Part shown: in pieces, positions 44,936-53,005 of the stretch
Position numbering within the stretch: the first letter of the stretch is position 1
How the letters are laid out: the number at the start of each line of letters is the position of its first letter
Assembly (NCBI GenBank): GCA_951828585.1
Contig: OX639991.1
Coordinates: forward strand, 3,950,001 to 4,014,000
Length of the DNA: 64,000 nucleotides
Direction: 5' to 3'
Origin: Longimicrobiales bacterium
GTDB taxonomy: Bacteria; Gemmatimonadota; Gemmatimonadetes; Longimicrobiales; Gaopeijiaceae
Notes under the pieces: model-generated
Seen by the model: the letters and a program-made list of their open reading frames with translations, nothing else
Database searches by the model: none
What the model was told of the DNA's origin: nothing
Program-made: the position numbers and the translations under genes

Positions 44936-46090
44936 TTACGATTCCCTCAGATACCTCAGCGTGAGGCAGGTGATGTCGTCGGACTGGGCGGCTTCGCCGG
45001 CGTGCTCCTGCACGGCCTGCACTGCCTTGCGGTTGAAAGTGGCCGCGCTCGTGCCCGACGTCTCCGCCAGCACCGCGGTCAGTTCGTCGTCCCCGAACTC
45101 GACTCCATCCTCGTCCATCGCCTCGGTAATGCCGTCGGTGTAGAAGAACACCGCGTCGCCGGGATCCAACCGGATCGACCCTCCCGGGAACTCAAAGTCC
45201 GGCATGATCGCCAGCACCAGCCCCGCGTCGCAGTCGATGGCATGCACTTCGCCGTCCGCCCTGACAACGTAGGGCAGATTGTGCCCCGCGTTCGCGAAGT
45301 CGAGGACGCCGGTCGCCGGATCGAAGCTGGCGTAGAAGACGGTCACGAACATGGATTGTTCGTTCGACTCGACCAGCAGCTGGTTCACCTCCTCCAGGCA
45401 CTTCGCCGGATCGTTCTCGCCGATGGCGGTCCCCTTCATCAGGGTGCGGCTCACCATCATGAAGAGCGCGGCCGGCACCCCCTTCCCCGACACGTCCGCC
45501 ATGACGATGCCGATCCGACCGCCCTCGAGCTTGAAGAAGTCGTAGAAATCGCCCCCGACCTCTTTGGCCGGCGTCATCCAGGCATGAATCTCGTAGCGGG
45601 AATCCTCGGGGAACCGGGTCGGAAGGATCGATTCCTGCATGCGGGCCGCAACCCCGAGTTCCTGGCGCAGCGCCACCAGTTCGTCCCGGGAGCGGAGCGC
45701 CTCCCGCATGACCTCCAGGTGGGCCAGCGTCTTGGAGATGGTGGTCTCCAGGTCCTTGAAGTCGAGAGGTTTGGTGACGAAGTCGAAGGCACCCCGGTTC
45801 ATGGCGGTGCGGATGTTCTTCATGTCCCCGTACGCGGTCACGATCACCGCCCGCAGATCGTAGTTCAGTTGGTTCAACTGGTGCAGGAGCGTGAGGCCGT
45901 CCATCTGGGGCATGTTGATGTCCGACAACACCATGTCGACATCGTGATGCACCTTGAGTTGCTCCAGAGCTTCGACCCCGTTCTGGGCGAAGACCATGGT
46001 CAACTCACCCTTTCGGACCTTCCACCGGAACTTCTGACGGAGGAGGAGTTCCAGATCGGGCTCGTCATCAACGACCAGAATCTTCGCCAT
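44936..46090 (-). CDS. Response regulator with PP2C-type (SpoIIE/RsbU) phosphatase
   Basis: 384 residues from the ATG at 46088-46090. Receiver domain: ILVVDDEPDLEL, phospho-acceptor D57 in LSDINMPQMDG, the switch Thr in VTAYGD and the Lys in VTKPLDF. A coiled coil of about 30 residues follows (REALRSRDELVALRQELG). The phosphatase domain has EVGGDFYDFF, IVMADVSGKGVPAALFM, FANAGHNLPYVV, FYTDGITEA and the C-terminal SDDITCLTLRY. Phosphorylation should activate dephosphorylation of the STAS protein at 47159. It is the first gene of the receptor/kinase operon and divergent from the RsbW/V pair. Confidence 0.92.
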   Translation of the reverse strand: MAKILVVDDEPDLELLLRQKFRWKVRKGELTMVFAQNGVEALEQLKVHHDVDMVLSDINMPQMDGLTLLHQLNQLNYDLRAVIVTAYGDMKNIRTAMNRGAFDFVTKPLDFKDLETTISKTLAHLEVMREALRSRDELVALRQELGVAARMQESILPTRFPEDSRYEIHAWMTPAKEVGGDFYDFFKLEGGRIGIVMADVSGKGVPAALFMMVSRTLMKGTAIGENDPAKCLEEVNQLLVESNEQSMFVTVFYASFDPATGVLDFANAGHNLPYVVRADGEVHAIDCDAGLVLAIMPDFEFPGGSIRLDPGDAVFFYTDGITEAMDEDGVEFGDDELTAVLAETSGTSAATFNRKAVQAVQEHAGEAAQSDDITCLTLRYLRES

Positions 46091-46667
46091 CAAGTCGCAT
46101 CCAGGTTCTTGGGAGGTGGGGAGAAGTGGGGCAGGCGTCCTTCGCGCGAAACCGTCCCCCCGACGGCGGCACGAACCATAAGTCTAAGTATTGCGCGCCA
46201 TTCTGCCCACTGCGGGGGCCCGCACTAGGCGGCATGGACCAGCCACATCAGGGGCAACCTGGATTTCGGCTTGCGCGGTGGGATGGGTCACCCAATTCGG
46301 GGGCCCCGCGGCTCCGCGGATTAATATTCGGGGAGCGTCGGGCTCCGTCAAGCAGATCAACCGCGGTCACCGACCTTCGAGCTATCCAGGATCGGTCCGG
46401 CCTCGAAATCGCTACCAGGGAGGCCCTGTTCGGACCGGGACACCGTTGCGGCGGACTTCAGTCTTCTTCTTCTGGACCTGGAGTTACTTGCCCAATATGT
46501 TACTATGCTGTACGCTCGCGAATTCCCACAGCCGTGCCACTGGAGCTACGCCTACGTGTCTCGACGCCCTTGCCGCGGCCGGATGCCTCCCCGGGGGGGA
46601 GGTCCGCGTGCCGGTCGGCGCTACCCGAATGCAGCGCTCGGTCGAGGCCATTCCCAGGATAAGTCTC
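46091..46667. other. Divergent intergenic region of the partner-switching locus
   Basis: About 575 bases between the phosphatase gene (minus) and the anti-sigma kinase gene (plus). It should hold promoters for both directions. I see an inverted repeat CCGCGG-CT-CCGCGG at about 46307-46320 followed by an AT-rich ATTAATATT. I see no consensus -35/-10 pair. The open frames here are not convincing genes. Confidence 0.4.
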
Positions 46668-47162
46668 ATGTTGCCCGAGGCCTCGGTGAGCCGACACTCT
46701 GAATCCGGAAGAATCACGGTGGACGCCAAGCTCGATCTGGAAGTTGGGCTCGACAGGGACGAACCCCGGAGGGCGGTCGAGCAATTCGAGCAGTTTGCCC
46801 TCGAGCACGACCTGCCGATGGGCCTGACCTTCAAGTTCCAGCTGGCCCTGGATGAACTGCTGACGAATGTCGTGTCGTACGCTTTCGAGGAAGGCGCCGC
46901 CGCACCGGTGATCACACTTGCCCTGCACCTGACGGACGACAAGCTGGAAGCCCGTCTTCAAGACAACGGCCGACCGTTCAACCCGTTACGGGACGCGCCC
47001 GTACCCGATCTGGACCTTTCCGCCGAGGACCGCCGCTTGGGTGGACTCGGCATTCACCTCACCAAGGCGTTCGTTCACGCGCTCAACTATGAGCGGGTGG
47101 ACGGTTGGAACCGCCTTTACCTCGTGCAGCCACTCGGGGCGCACCAGGAGGACCCAACATGA
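46668..47162 (+). CDS. RsbW-like anti-sigma serine/threonine kinase
   Basis: 164 residues from the ATG at 46668, with AGGA at a good distance; an in-frame ATG at 46629 is possible. It has the GHKL ATPase fold of anti-sigma kinases: FKFQLALDELLTNVVSYAFEEG (N box with ELLTN), LEARLQDNGRPFNPL (G1 box) and RRLGGLGIHLTKAFVHALNY (G2 box). In partner switching such kinases phosphorylate the STAS antagonist and hold a sigma factor or another target. No sigma factor gene is adjacent. The stop overlaps the ATG of the STAS gene. Confidence 0.9.
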   Translation: MLPEASVSRHSESGRITVDAKLDLEVGLDRDEPRRAVEQFEQFALEHDLPMGLTFKFQLALDELLTNVVSYAFEEGAAAPVITLALHLTDDKLEARLQDNGRPFNPLRDAPVPDLDLSAEDRRLGGLGIHLTKAFVHALNYERVDGWNRLYLVQPLGAHQEDPT

Positions 47163-47497
47163 ATGTGGAGACCAGCTACTCCGGAAGCACGGCCGTCGCG
47201 GTGGTCGACGGTCGAATCGATTCCGCGAACGCTAAGGACTTCGACGAGGAGCTGAGCGCGATCATAGACCGGGGGGTAAGCAGCCTCGTGGTCGATTGCG
47301 GTGACCTCAACTACATCAGCAGTGCCGGCCTGCGCGTCCTCCTGATCGCGATCAGGAAGACGAATGAGGCCGGCGGTGGTCTGGCGCTCTGCTCCGTGCC
47401 GGATCACATCCGCGAAGTGCTCGAGGTCAGCGGATTCGTTCGCCTCACGAAGGTCTTCGCGACGGCCGACGAGGCGCGGGCCAGCTTCTCCAAGTAA
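47159..47497 (+). CDS. STAS-domain anti-sigma factor antagonist (RsbV-like)
   Basis: 112 residues. The phosphorylation loop is DCGDLNYISSAGLRVLL, with Ser54/Ser55 as the target of the kinase encoded just upstream and of the RsbU-type phosphatase encoded divergently. The N-terminal strands (STAVAVVDGRIDSAN) and the C-terminal helix (ADEARASF) complete the family fold. It is translationally coupled to the kinase gene by a 4-base overlap and followed by a hairpin terminator. Confidence 0.93.
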   Translation: MNVETSYSGSTAVAVVDGRIDSANAKDFDEELSAIIDRGVSSLVVDCGDLNYISSAGLRVLLIAIRKTNEAGGGLALCSVPDHIREVLEVSGFVRLTKVFATADEARASFSK

Positions 47498-47566
47498 CGC
47501 GCAGGTCGTAAAGCTCCCCGCGCCCGTTTTGGAGCGGAACAATGGGGGCGGGGGAGTTCGCTGAAA

Positions 47567-47591
47567 GCCGATCCACCCCGGGGGGGTCGGC
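47567..47591 (+). terminator. Hairpin terminator after the STAS gene
   Basis: The arms CCGATCCACCCC and GGGGGGTCGG form a strong stem 70 bases after the STAS stop, followed 20 bases later by GTTTTT. A second GC-rich stem (CTCCCCGCGCCC with GGGGGCGGGGGAG, 47515-47556) precedes it. The T run is not directly adjacent, so this is a likely rather than textbook intrinsic terminator. Confidence 0.5.
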
Positions 47592-47967
47592 CTGTTCCGT
47601 CATACCCTGTTTTTCTTCAGGACCCCCGCTCCAAACCGGCTCTCACACCAGCCAGTTCTCTTGCCTCCCCCCCACTCCGTATGCCGGCATCCTCGCCCAC
47701 GCGACGGGATCCAGCCTGTTCAAGCGGCTGGCCGACGATGGCCAGACTCTGCACGACCGGGTGATGGCCGCCAGATGGGACTGATTCTGGGGAATGGGGG
47801 ATCCTTGGGGATAGTCGGCCACTGTAAACTGAACGTTACAAAATGTCATGTGTGGTTGACATTCAGAACGAACCCCGAAGGGCCGACCTCGGCGAGCCGG
47901 CAGCGCAACGGGCGCGTCATGCGAACCCTCGGGCCCCACCCGGCCTGCCACAAGACCGATCCTCGGT
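47592..47967. repeat. Non-coding stretch with an isolated AT-rich repeat core (G)
   Basis: No gene. At 47825-47869 the sequence ACGTTACAAAATGTCA followed by GTTGACATTC aligns with the AT-rich block of long-form repeats A and D (reverse strand: ACGTTACATTCTGTCA, then ACATTCG). The flanking hairpin half and the inverted ends of the repeat are absent. Confidence 0.45.
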
Positions 47968-48201
47968 GGACTGTACATCGCACCCGACGGAAAGCTCTGG
48001 GTCGAGGTGAAACGCACGGCCGACAACCGCGGGGAGGTCTTCGACGCCGACGGGCGACTCCTCGGCAGCGTTCTCCCGCCCCCCCGCAAGCGAGGCATCG
48101 CGCCGGCCTTCGACGCTTCCGACCACCTGCTGACGATCCGCTAGGACAGCCTCGACCTGGACCACGTGGACATCTGGCGGCTGGAACGGGGGAGATCCTA
48201 G
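47968..48201 (+). pseudogene. Remnant of a 6-bladed beta-propeller protein
   Basis: In one frame the translation reads GLYIAPDGKLWVEVKRT, then VFDADGRLLGSVLPP and FDASDHLLTI. This is followed by an in-frame TAG at 48142-48144 and DSLDLDHVDIWRLERG to a TAG at 48199. It has the blade pattern (D-DGR-L-) and C-terminal end of the lipoprotein family represented by the intact gene at 48251. Start and most of the body are missing. It is a decayed paralogue. Confidence 0.6.
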
Positions 48202-48250
48202 CGCGAAGGGCTGGGTGAGAACTCGTTAACGCGAATTCCCCACCACCAAC

Positions 48251-49492
48251 TCAATCCAGCTTCTCCCGATCCAATCGCACGACCAGGATGCTCTGCCCTC
48301 CGAACTCGTCAGTTCGCCGGTAGGCCATCAGTCCATCCGGGCCGAACGCCGCCGGAAGTCCGAGGTCTCCCGGGTGCCAGGTGCCCAGGTATGCGCCGTC
48401 CACGGTGATCAGATCGATCGGTCCGTCCCCCCCTCCCATGGAGTCGCTCCGGGCAACCCAGACCCGGCCGCCCCAGTCCGCTCGCAGGCGGTCGATCACT
48501 GGAACGTGACTGGCAAAGCGACGTTCCGCGATAAGGGCGCAGGAGTTTTCCTGAACCTGGGACAGGTCAACTTGTCCGAGCCTGATCCCCATCGCCGCTT
48601 GCATCTCCTCCAGGCCCCGAGCCAACCCTCTCTCATCCAGGAGACCCGCGATCAGCCGCTCGCGCTCGGCTTCCATCACTTCTTCGGAAACCGGCCACGG
48701 GGCGACCGACCGTTCAAGGGTACCGTCCACCGCCCTCTCCGTGGAGATGATGTCAATCCGGCACCCCACGGCTGATTCGGCGGCCACGATCCGGCCGTCG
48801 GGAAGCGCAGCATGGCGCAGGGAGGGGACGAAGCTCACGTCGTCCTCGGTCGAGCGCCAGGCGACGAAAAGCAGCTCGGATCCGAGAGAGTCGTGCTCAA
48901 GGGAAAACCGGTATACCGGCCGCTCGTTGTCCCTCGCGCTGCCGCTGGTCATCCAGGGGTCATGGGGCCCAACCAGCCGCGCCCCAGCCAGGGCTACCGC
49001 GCTGTTGCCCGGGACAGGGCTGCCCGCCATTCCCGGGATGGGACCGCCCGCAATTCGAATGTTGCCCACATGCCGGCCGGCCGCATCGAAGGTCACCAGG
49101 GCGCGATGGCCGATGTCCAGGACCGCGACCGTGCCGTCCCGGAACACGTAGGCACCCCGCAGGGTCCGGAATTCGCCCGGACCGTCGCCCCTCGACCCGA
49201 AACGCCGGATCATCCGGCCATCACCGTCCCAGGACGTGACTTCATGCGCATCGGTGTCCAGTACGTGAAGCCGTCCTGAAGCGTCGAAGCCGACAGACGA
49301 AACCCGGACGAAGTCGTGCTCGCCCTTGGTAATACCGATGTGATACACCGTATCCATCGCGAGCGTGATCAACCGATCACTGTCCTGAAGTCCGCCGACA
49401 CGGTAGGCGCCTTCACATGCCCCGAGGCCGGCTGTGAGGGCCGCGGCGAGTACAATGCGTCTCAACATCGTGATCCTGGACGGACGGGACAT
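48251..49492 (-). CDS. 6-bladed beta-propeller lipoprotein
   Basis: 413 residues from the ATG at 49490-49492 (MSRPSRITMLRR); a second start at 49468 is possible. A signal peptide ends in a lipobox (AALTAGLGAC), so the mature protein is membrane anchored. Repeated blades are visible: SVGFDASGRLHVLDTDAHEVTSWDGDG, RRFGSRGDGPGEFRTL, VFRDGTVAVLDIGHRALVTFDAAGR and FGPDGLMAYRR. Such proteins are abundant in Gemmatimonadota and Bacteroidota; ligands are unknown. It is followed by a truncated paralogue on the opposite strand. Confidence 0.75.
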   Translation of the reverse strand: MSRPSRITMLRRIVLAAALTAGLGACEGAYRVGGLQDSDRLITLAMDTVYHIGITKGEHDFVRVSSVGFDASGRLHVLDTDAHEVTSWDGDGRMIRRFGSRGDGPGEFRTLRGAYVFRDGTVAVLDIGHRALVTFDAAGRHVGNIRIAGGPIPGMAGSPVPGNSAVALAGARLVGPHDPWMTSGSARDNERPVYRFSLEHDSLGSELLFVAWRSTEDDVSFVPSLRHAALPDGRIVAAESAVGCRIDIISTERAVDGTLERSVAPWPVSEEVMEAERERLIAGLLDERGLARGLEEMQAAMGIRLGQVDLSQVQENSCALIAERRFASHVPVIDRLRADWGGRVWVARSDSMGGGDGPIDLITVDGAYLGTWHPGDLGLPAAFGPDGLMAYRRTDEFGGQSILVVRLDREKLD

Positions 49493-49509
49493 TCTGAGTT
49501 CACCCCCTT

Positions 49510-49860
49510 TTAGTTCGCTCGACCGATGAGATGCAGCGTTGAGCCTGAACCCTCGGGAACTTCGTCCAAGAAGGTCCATCCGCCACCGCCGACCTGCCTG
49601 GCAACCAGGAATTCGGCGTCTCGATCACTCGCGGGCAGTTCGGCAATGGAGGTCCACAGCGCTTCATTCTCCTGGTATGGTATCCGTGGGTCGTAATCGA
49701 CAAGAAGCAATCCCAACTCGGGTACGGTGGACTCCCCGTCCGAGGTCGAGCGAAGGTCGTGCGCTTCAATCCAGACCTCGTCGGGATGCCTGGGCACGCG
49801 GGCCGTCGAGCCTGCGTCCCCCTCAACCGGGGACAGACGCGAGTGGAGGTCCCATATCAC
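49510..49860 (-). CDS. Hypothetical protein, possibly a gene fragment
   Basis: 116 residues from a GTG. Most of it reads like a folded soluble domain (LGLLLVDYDPRIPYQENEALW, FLVARQVGGGGWTFLDEVPEGS), but the first 15 residues look like shifted sequence next to the truncated BlaR1 gene. It may be the tail of a gene whose front was lost in the same deletion. No family is recognised. It lies 9 bases downstream of the M56 frame. Confidence 0.45.
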   Translation of the reverse strand: MIWDLHSRLSPVEGDAGSTARVPRHPDEVWIEAHDLRSTSDGESTVPELGLLLVDYDPRIPYQENEALWTSIAELPASDRDAEFLVARQVGGGGWTFLDEVPEGSGSTLHLIGRAN

Positions 49861-49868
49861 GGAGTCGG

Positions 49869-50531
49869 CTACCAGATCGAAATCCAGCGGACGAGGTGGT
49901 CGCGGCGCCGGACGTGCGCCAGTTCATGCGCCAGAATCCAACGTGACTGGGTGGGCTCCATACCCCGAAGGAGAGCTGACGGGATGTACACGCGCACTGC
50001 GCCGCCGCTCCAGCAGACCATCGGGGAAATGAGTGCGTCAGTCGTGTAGATCGCCGGAACCGTCGCGAGGCCAAGGGTGTGCGCGATCTCGCTCGCCTCC
50101 CGCTGTAGTGCGGCCGGGGCTTCGCTCGAAGCTCCCAGCAGGAAGCGGTGGAAGAGTCGTGCCCGCACTACCGTCCAACCCAGGACTGCCGCAACGCCGA
50201 GGATCCAGAGGGGGACGAACCCGGCCCTTGCGATTCGCACAAACCACGGTCCTTCCACGGCGTCCCCGGCGACAACGGGCGGGGCCTCGGCGCCGACCGG
50301 GGAAGTCGCTACCGCGAGCGGGGGGTCTACCGACAAGGCGGCAGGGAGTTCGGGCCCCAGCAGGGGGATGGCGATCAGCGGGGGGACGAGCAGAGCCGAG
50401 AGCAGCAAGAGACAGAGTGCGTGGCACAGGCGCGGCCGTCGGTCGCCCGCCGCCGCGAGCCACACCACACCGCCGAGGACGATCGATATCGCAAGCTTGC
50501 TGCCGGCGATCTGCAGGGCCAGATCCGTCAT
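49869..50531 (-). CDS. Truncated BlaR1/MecR1-like M56 peptidase
   Basis: 220 residues with three or four membrane helices (residues 10-30, 32-60, 103-125). It ends directly after the zinc-protease motif HELAHVRRRDHLVRWISIW. Family members normally continue for 200 or more residues with a further helix and a sensor or effector domain. The metal motif HExxH is present but the rest is gone, so the protein is probably non-functional or reduced. Its start overlaps the BlaI repressor stop (50528-50531), the standard BlaI-BlaR1 arrangement. Confidence 0.75.
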   Translation of the reverse strand: MTDLALQIAGSKLAISIVLGGVVWLAAAGDRRPRLCHALCLLLLSALLVPPLIAIPLLGPELPAALSVDPPLAVATSPVGAEAPPVVAGDAVEGPWFVRIARAGFVPLWILGVAAVLGWTVVRARLFHRFLLGASSEAPAALQREASEIAHTLGLATVPAIYTTDALISPMVCWSGGAVRVYIPSALLRGMEPTQSRWILAHELAHVRRRDHLVRWISIW

Positions 50532-50896
50532 CTCTCCTCCAGCAGGCGGCGCAGGTGTTCCATGTCGGCGTCGGAGAGTTTCCGCTCCTCCACCAGGTGC
50601 GTGATCATCGGCACGAACGAGCCGCCGGTCACCCGATCCGCCAGGGACTCCAGACGACCCGCAGCATAGGCCGCCCGGCTGATCCGCGGCGAAAACAGGT
50701 GAGCGGCCCGGTCGCTGTCCCGGTCAACGAATCCTTTGTCCTCCAACCGCTGCAGCAGCCTCTGGATCGTGCCATGCATCGGTTTCCTGGCGTCCGGGTA
50801 AAGCTGCTCCCGGAGCTGGCGGGCCGTCACACTCCCCTCCTCCCAGACCTGGTTCATGACCGCGAGTTCCGCGTTCGCAAGCTTCGGTACTGTCAT
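50528..50896 (-). CDS. BlaI/MecI/CopY-family repressor
   Basis: 122 residues: a winged-helix domain (LANAELAVMNQVWEEGSVTARQLREQL, HGTIQRLLQRLEDKGFVDRD) and a C-terminal dimerisation part (RLESLADRVTGGSFVPMITHLVEERKLSDADMEHLRRLLEE). In the family the DNA-bound dimer represses its own operon until BlaR1 cleaves it. Here the BlaR1 partner is truncated. Two dyads upstream (50916-50952) overlap a promoter and are the probable operators. Confidence 0.93.
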   Translation of the reverse strand: MTVPKLANAELAVMNQVWEEGSVTARQLREQLYPDARKPMHGTIQRLLQRLEDKGFVDRDSDRAAHLFSPRISRAAYAAGRLESLADRVTGGSFVPMITHLVEERKLSDADMEHLRRLLEER

Positions 50897-50915
50897 CGGC
50901 GGTTGTCTCCTGTGC

Positions 50916-50960
50916 TACGACATTCTATCGTATAATGCGACATTGTGTCGTACTTGTCAA
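50916..50960 (-). promoter_or_regulatory. BlaI-type promoter with two operators
   Basis: Two 17-bp dyads, TACGACATTCTATCGTA (50916-50932) and TGCGACATTGTGTCGTA (50936-50952), are spaced 20 bp centre to centre, two helical turns, so repressor dimers would lie on the same face. On the minus strand TTGACA (50960-50955) is followed after about 17-18 bases by an ATTATA/TTATAC stretch. The operators cover the core promoter of the BlaI gene. Confidence 0.75.
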
Positions 50961-51047
50961 GTATCCAAGTGCTATTCCCCCGTCGAGATCACCGCTTGAG
51001 TACCCTCGAAGCTCCCTCTCTGTCCGCAGATCACGCGCCGCCGAACG

Positions 51048-51076
51048 TTGACATTGTCATACCTACAGTGTACAGT
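51048..51076 (+). promoter_or_regulatory. Promoter of the XRE-ImmA operon
   Basis: TTGACA (51048-51053), 17 bases, then TACAGT (51071-51076). The near-palindromic pair TACAGTGTACAGTA (51064-51077) overlaps the -10, a plausible autoregulatory operator for the XRE protein. The first ATG with a GGAGG site is at 51098. Confidence 0.65.
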
Positions 51077-51097
51077 ATCTGACATGGAGGACGTACG

Positions 51098-51187
51098 ATG
51101 AGCGACGGACCATGGAAGAGCCTGCCGATGCGAGCGCATTGGAAGCAGGTTCGTTTGTCCAAAACTGGATTCGGGGGTGACCGATGA
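51098..51187 (+). CDS. Small leader ORF, probably a truncated conserved gene
   Basis: 29 codons, starting MSDGPWKSLPMRAHWKQVR, with GGAGG 8 bases upstream and a stop overlapping the next ATG. The beginning (DGP-KSLPMR--WK) resembles the conserved N-terminus of a small protein family often encoded beside XRE/ImmA regulators. The rest of that protein is missing, so it is either a decayed gene or a short coupling leader. Recognition is from memory of the family and is tentative. Confidence 0.45.
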   Translation: MSDGPWKSLPMRAHWKQVRLSKTGFGGDR

Positions 51188-52368
51188 CCTTGAGTACCGA
51201 GAGGTTGACCGATCGCGCCATCGGCCAACGACTCCGGATCGCGCGACAGGTGGCGCGGCTCAGGCAAGCCGACGCGGCTGAAGCGATCCGGATTGCGCGT
51301 ACCACGCTCGTCGCCATCGAACAGGGGCGGCGGCGAATCAGGACCCGAGAATTGCAGGAGCTTGCGTTCCTGTACGGGACGTCCGCAAACGCGATAGTGC
51401 GACAGGATGCGGTCCATCTCGACCTCGTGCCCCAGTTCCGAAGACTGCCGCGAAGCGCCGACCGGGCGACCGATGAAGCCGCGCGACTGCTGACTGACTT
51501 GGTGAGCGCCGAGGTGGAGCTGGAAAATGCTCTGGGAGTCGAGCGGCATCGCAACTATCCTCGCGAGAGAAACATCCTTCCAGGCGATGTCCGCGCCCAG
51601 GCGGAACAGGACGCGCAGGACTTGCGTGTCTGGCTGGGGCTTGGAGCAGGTCCGGTCAAGGACGTCGTTTCCATGGTGGATCTGGACCTCGGAATCCGCG
51701 TGTATCTGCGGCCTCTCGACAGCCGCATCTCGGGACTGTTTGCCTACGATGACGCGGTGGGCGCATGTATGCTCTTGAACGCCAACCATCCCATCGGCCG
51801 GCGCGCGTACACGGTCGCACACGAGTTGGGACACTTTACCTCGACCCGGCGGGATCCTGGTGTCCTGAGGTCCGACTGCAGCCCGCGCTCGCGGGAAGAG
51901 CGATACGCGGACTCCTTCGCGCGTTCCTTCCTGACTCCCGCACGCGCCGTCAAGCAGCGATTCGCCGAACTGACGGCAGGCCATTCGCACCTGACTCGAC
52001 GTCACGTGATTCTTCTGGCTCGCAGCTTTGGGGTCTCGCGCGAAGCCATGGTCCGCCGACTCGAAGAACTGGGGCTTGCTCGCGATGGAACCTGGGATTG
52101 GTTTCAAGCCCACGGGGGCATTACGGACAGGCAGGCGGAGGAAGTGTCAAGAGCGTCGCCCCACCAGGAAATGGACAGGACCTCGCATCGGGACCACGTC
52201 CCGCCACGTTTGGCGCTTCTGGCACGCGAAGCATGGAAGAAGACCTTCTACAGCGAGGGACAGCTCGCACGATTGCTCAGGCTTCATCGTCTCGAGGTGA
52301 GGCAGCTTCTTGACGGCGTGGAGACCGAAAAACACGAGGCGGATGAACTGGTCAAGCTTCCCCGCTAG
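51184..52368 (+). CDS. XRE-family regulator with ImmA/IrrE metallopeptidase domain
   Basis: 394 residues. The N-terminal helix-turn-helix spans residues 13-66 (IGQRLRIARQVARLRQADAAEAI). The peptidase region is around residues 160-260, with the zinc motif HELGH at 213-217 in YTVAHELGHF and the downstream acidic region EERYADSFARSFLTP. In known systems such proteins cleave their own or a partner repressor on a signal, as with ImmA of ICEBs1 and DdrO/IrrE. It starts in a 4-base overlap with the leader ORF and is followed by an overlapping PIN-domain gene, so it is likely the regulator of a toxin module. Confidence 0.9.
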   Translation: MTLSTERLTDRAIGQRLRIARQVARLRQADAAEAIRIARTTLVAIEQGRRRIRTRELQELAFLYGTSANAIVRQDAVHLDLVPQFRRLPRSADRATDEAARLLTDLVSAEVELENALGVERHRNYPRERNILPGDVRAQAEQDAQDLRVWLGLGAGPVKDVVSMVDLDLGIRVYLRPLDSRISGLFAYDDAVGACMLLNANHPIGRRAYTVAHELGHFTSTRRDPGVLRSDCSPRSREERYADSFARSFLTPARAVKQRFAELTAGHSHLTRRHVILLARSFGVSREAMVRRLEELGLARDGTWDWFQAHGGITDRQAEEVSRASPHQEMDRTSHRDHVPPRLALLAREAWKKTFYSEGQLARLLRLHRLEVRQLLDGVETEKHEADELVKLPR

Positions 52369-53005
52369 CCCATGCGTCCCGGTCGTGACCGATGCCAGCG
52401 TGATCATCAACCTCAACGCGACCACGAGCGCGACCGCGATCATCGGTGCTTTCCCGAACCCGTTCTTCGTGACGCCCAACGTCCGCCGGGAGCTGTCCAC
52501 GGGTGAGTCCCAGGGACATCGATGCGGGGAGCAACTCGAGGCATTGATCAGCCAGCGGGTGGTTGAGTTGGCGGAGCCAGGGCCTGGGGATGATCTGGTC
52601 TACCGTTCGCTCGTCGAGGGTGGATTCGAGGGGACTCTGGACGACGGCGAAGCCGCAACAATCGCCTACGCCGTGGGGCATGATGGCATCGCGCTGATCG
52701 ACGAACGCAAGGCGAGGAGGATATGTGCTGCCCGCTTCCCGGACCTGCTGTTCGCGTCGACAGTCGAAGTGCTACTCCACCCCTTGGTGGCTGAGCGACT
52801 TGGGGGGTCTGGCCAGAGCGAGGCGATCTTCCTGGCGTTGCGCGATGCGCGCATGCAGGTTCCTCGCCAGTGGCTGCAGGAAGTCATCGAGCGGATTGGT
52901 GCGGACCGTGCAGGCGAGTGCCCGAGTTTGCCTCGAGCGTTTCGCGACGTCTGGACGCGCCGAGACGACGCAACACAGGATCATCAGCATGAGGAGGGCC
53001 AATGA
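52343..53005 (+). CDS. PIN-domain protein, probable toxin nuclease
   Basis: 220 residues from the ATG at 52343, which lies inside the end of the XRE gene; an earlier in-frame ATG exists at 52310. PIN-fold acidic residues are visible: VVTDASVIINLNAT (first Asp), FVTPNVRRELSTGES (Glu), LDDGEAATIAYAV (Glu in DxGE) and IALIDERKARRI (Asp). The order matches PIN RNases of the DUF3368 or VapC type. The ATG of the BrnA-like gene overlaps its stop. Together with the XRE-ImmA gene it looks like a toxin module; RNase activity is inferred. Confidence 0.78.
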   Translation: MNWSSFPASPCVPVVTDASVIINLNATTSATAIIGAFPNPFFVTPNVRRELSTGESQGHRCGEQLEALISQRVVELAEPGPGDDLVYRSLVEGGFEGTLDDGEAATIAYAVGHDGIALIDERKARRICAARFPDLLFASTVEVLLHPLVAERLGGSGQSEAIFLALRDARMQVPRQWLQEVIERIGADRAGECPSLPRAFRDVWTRRDDATQDHQHEEGQ

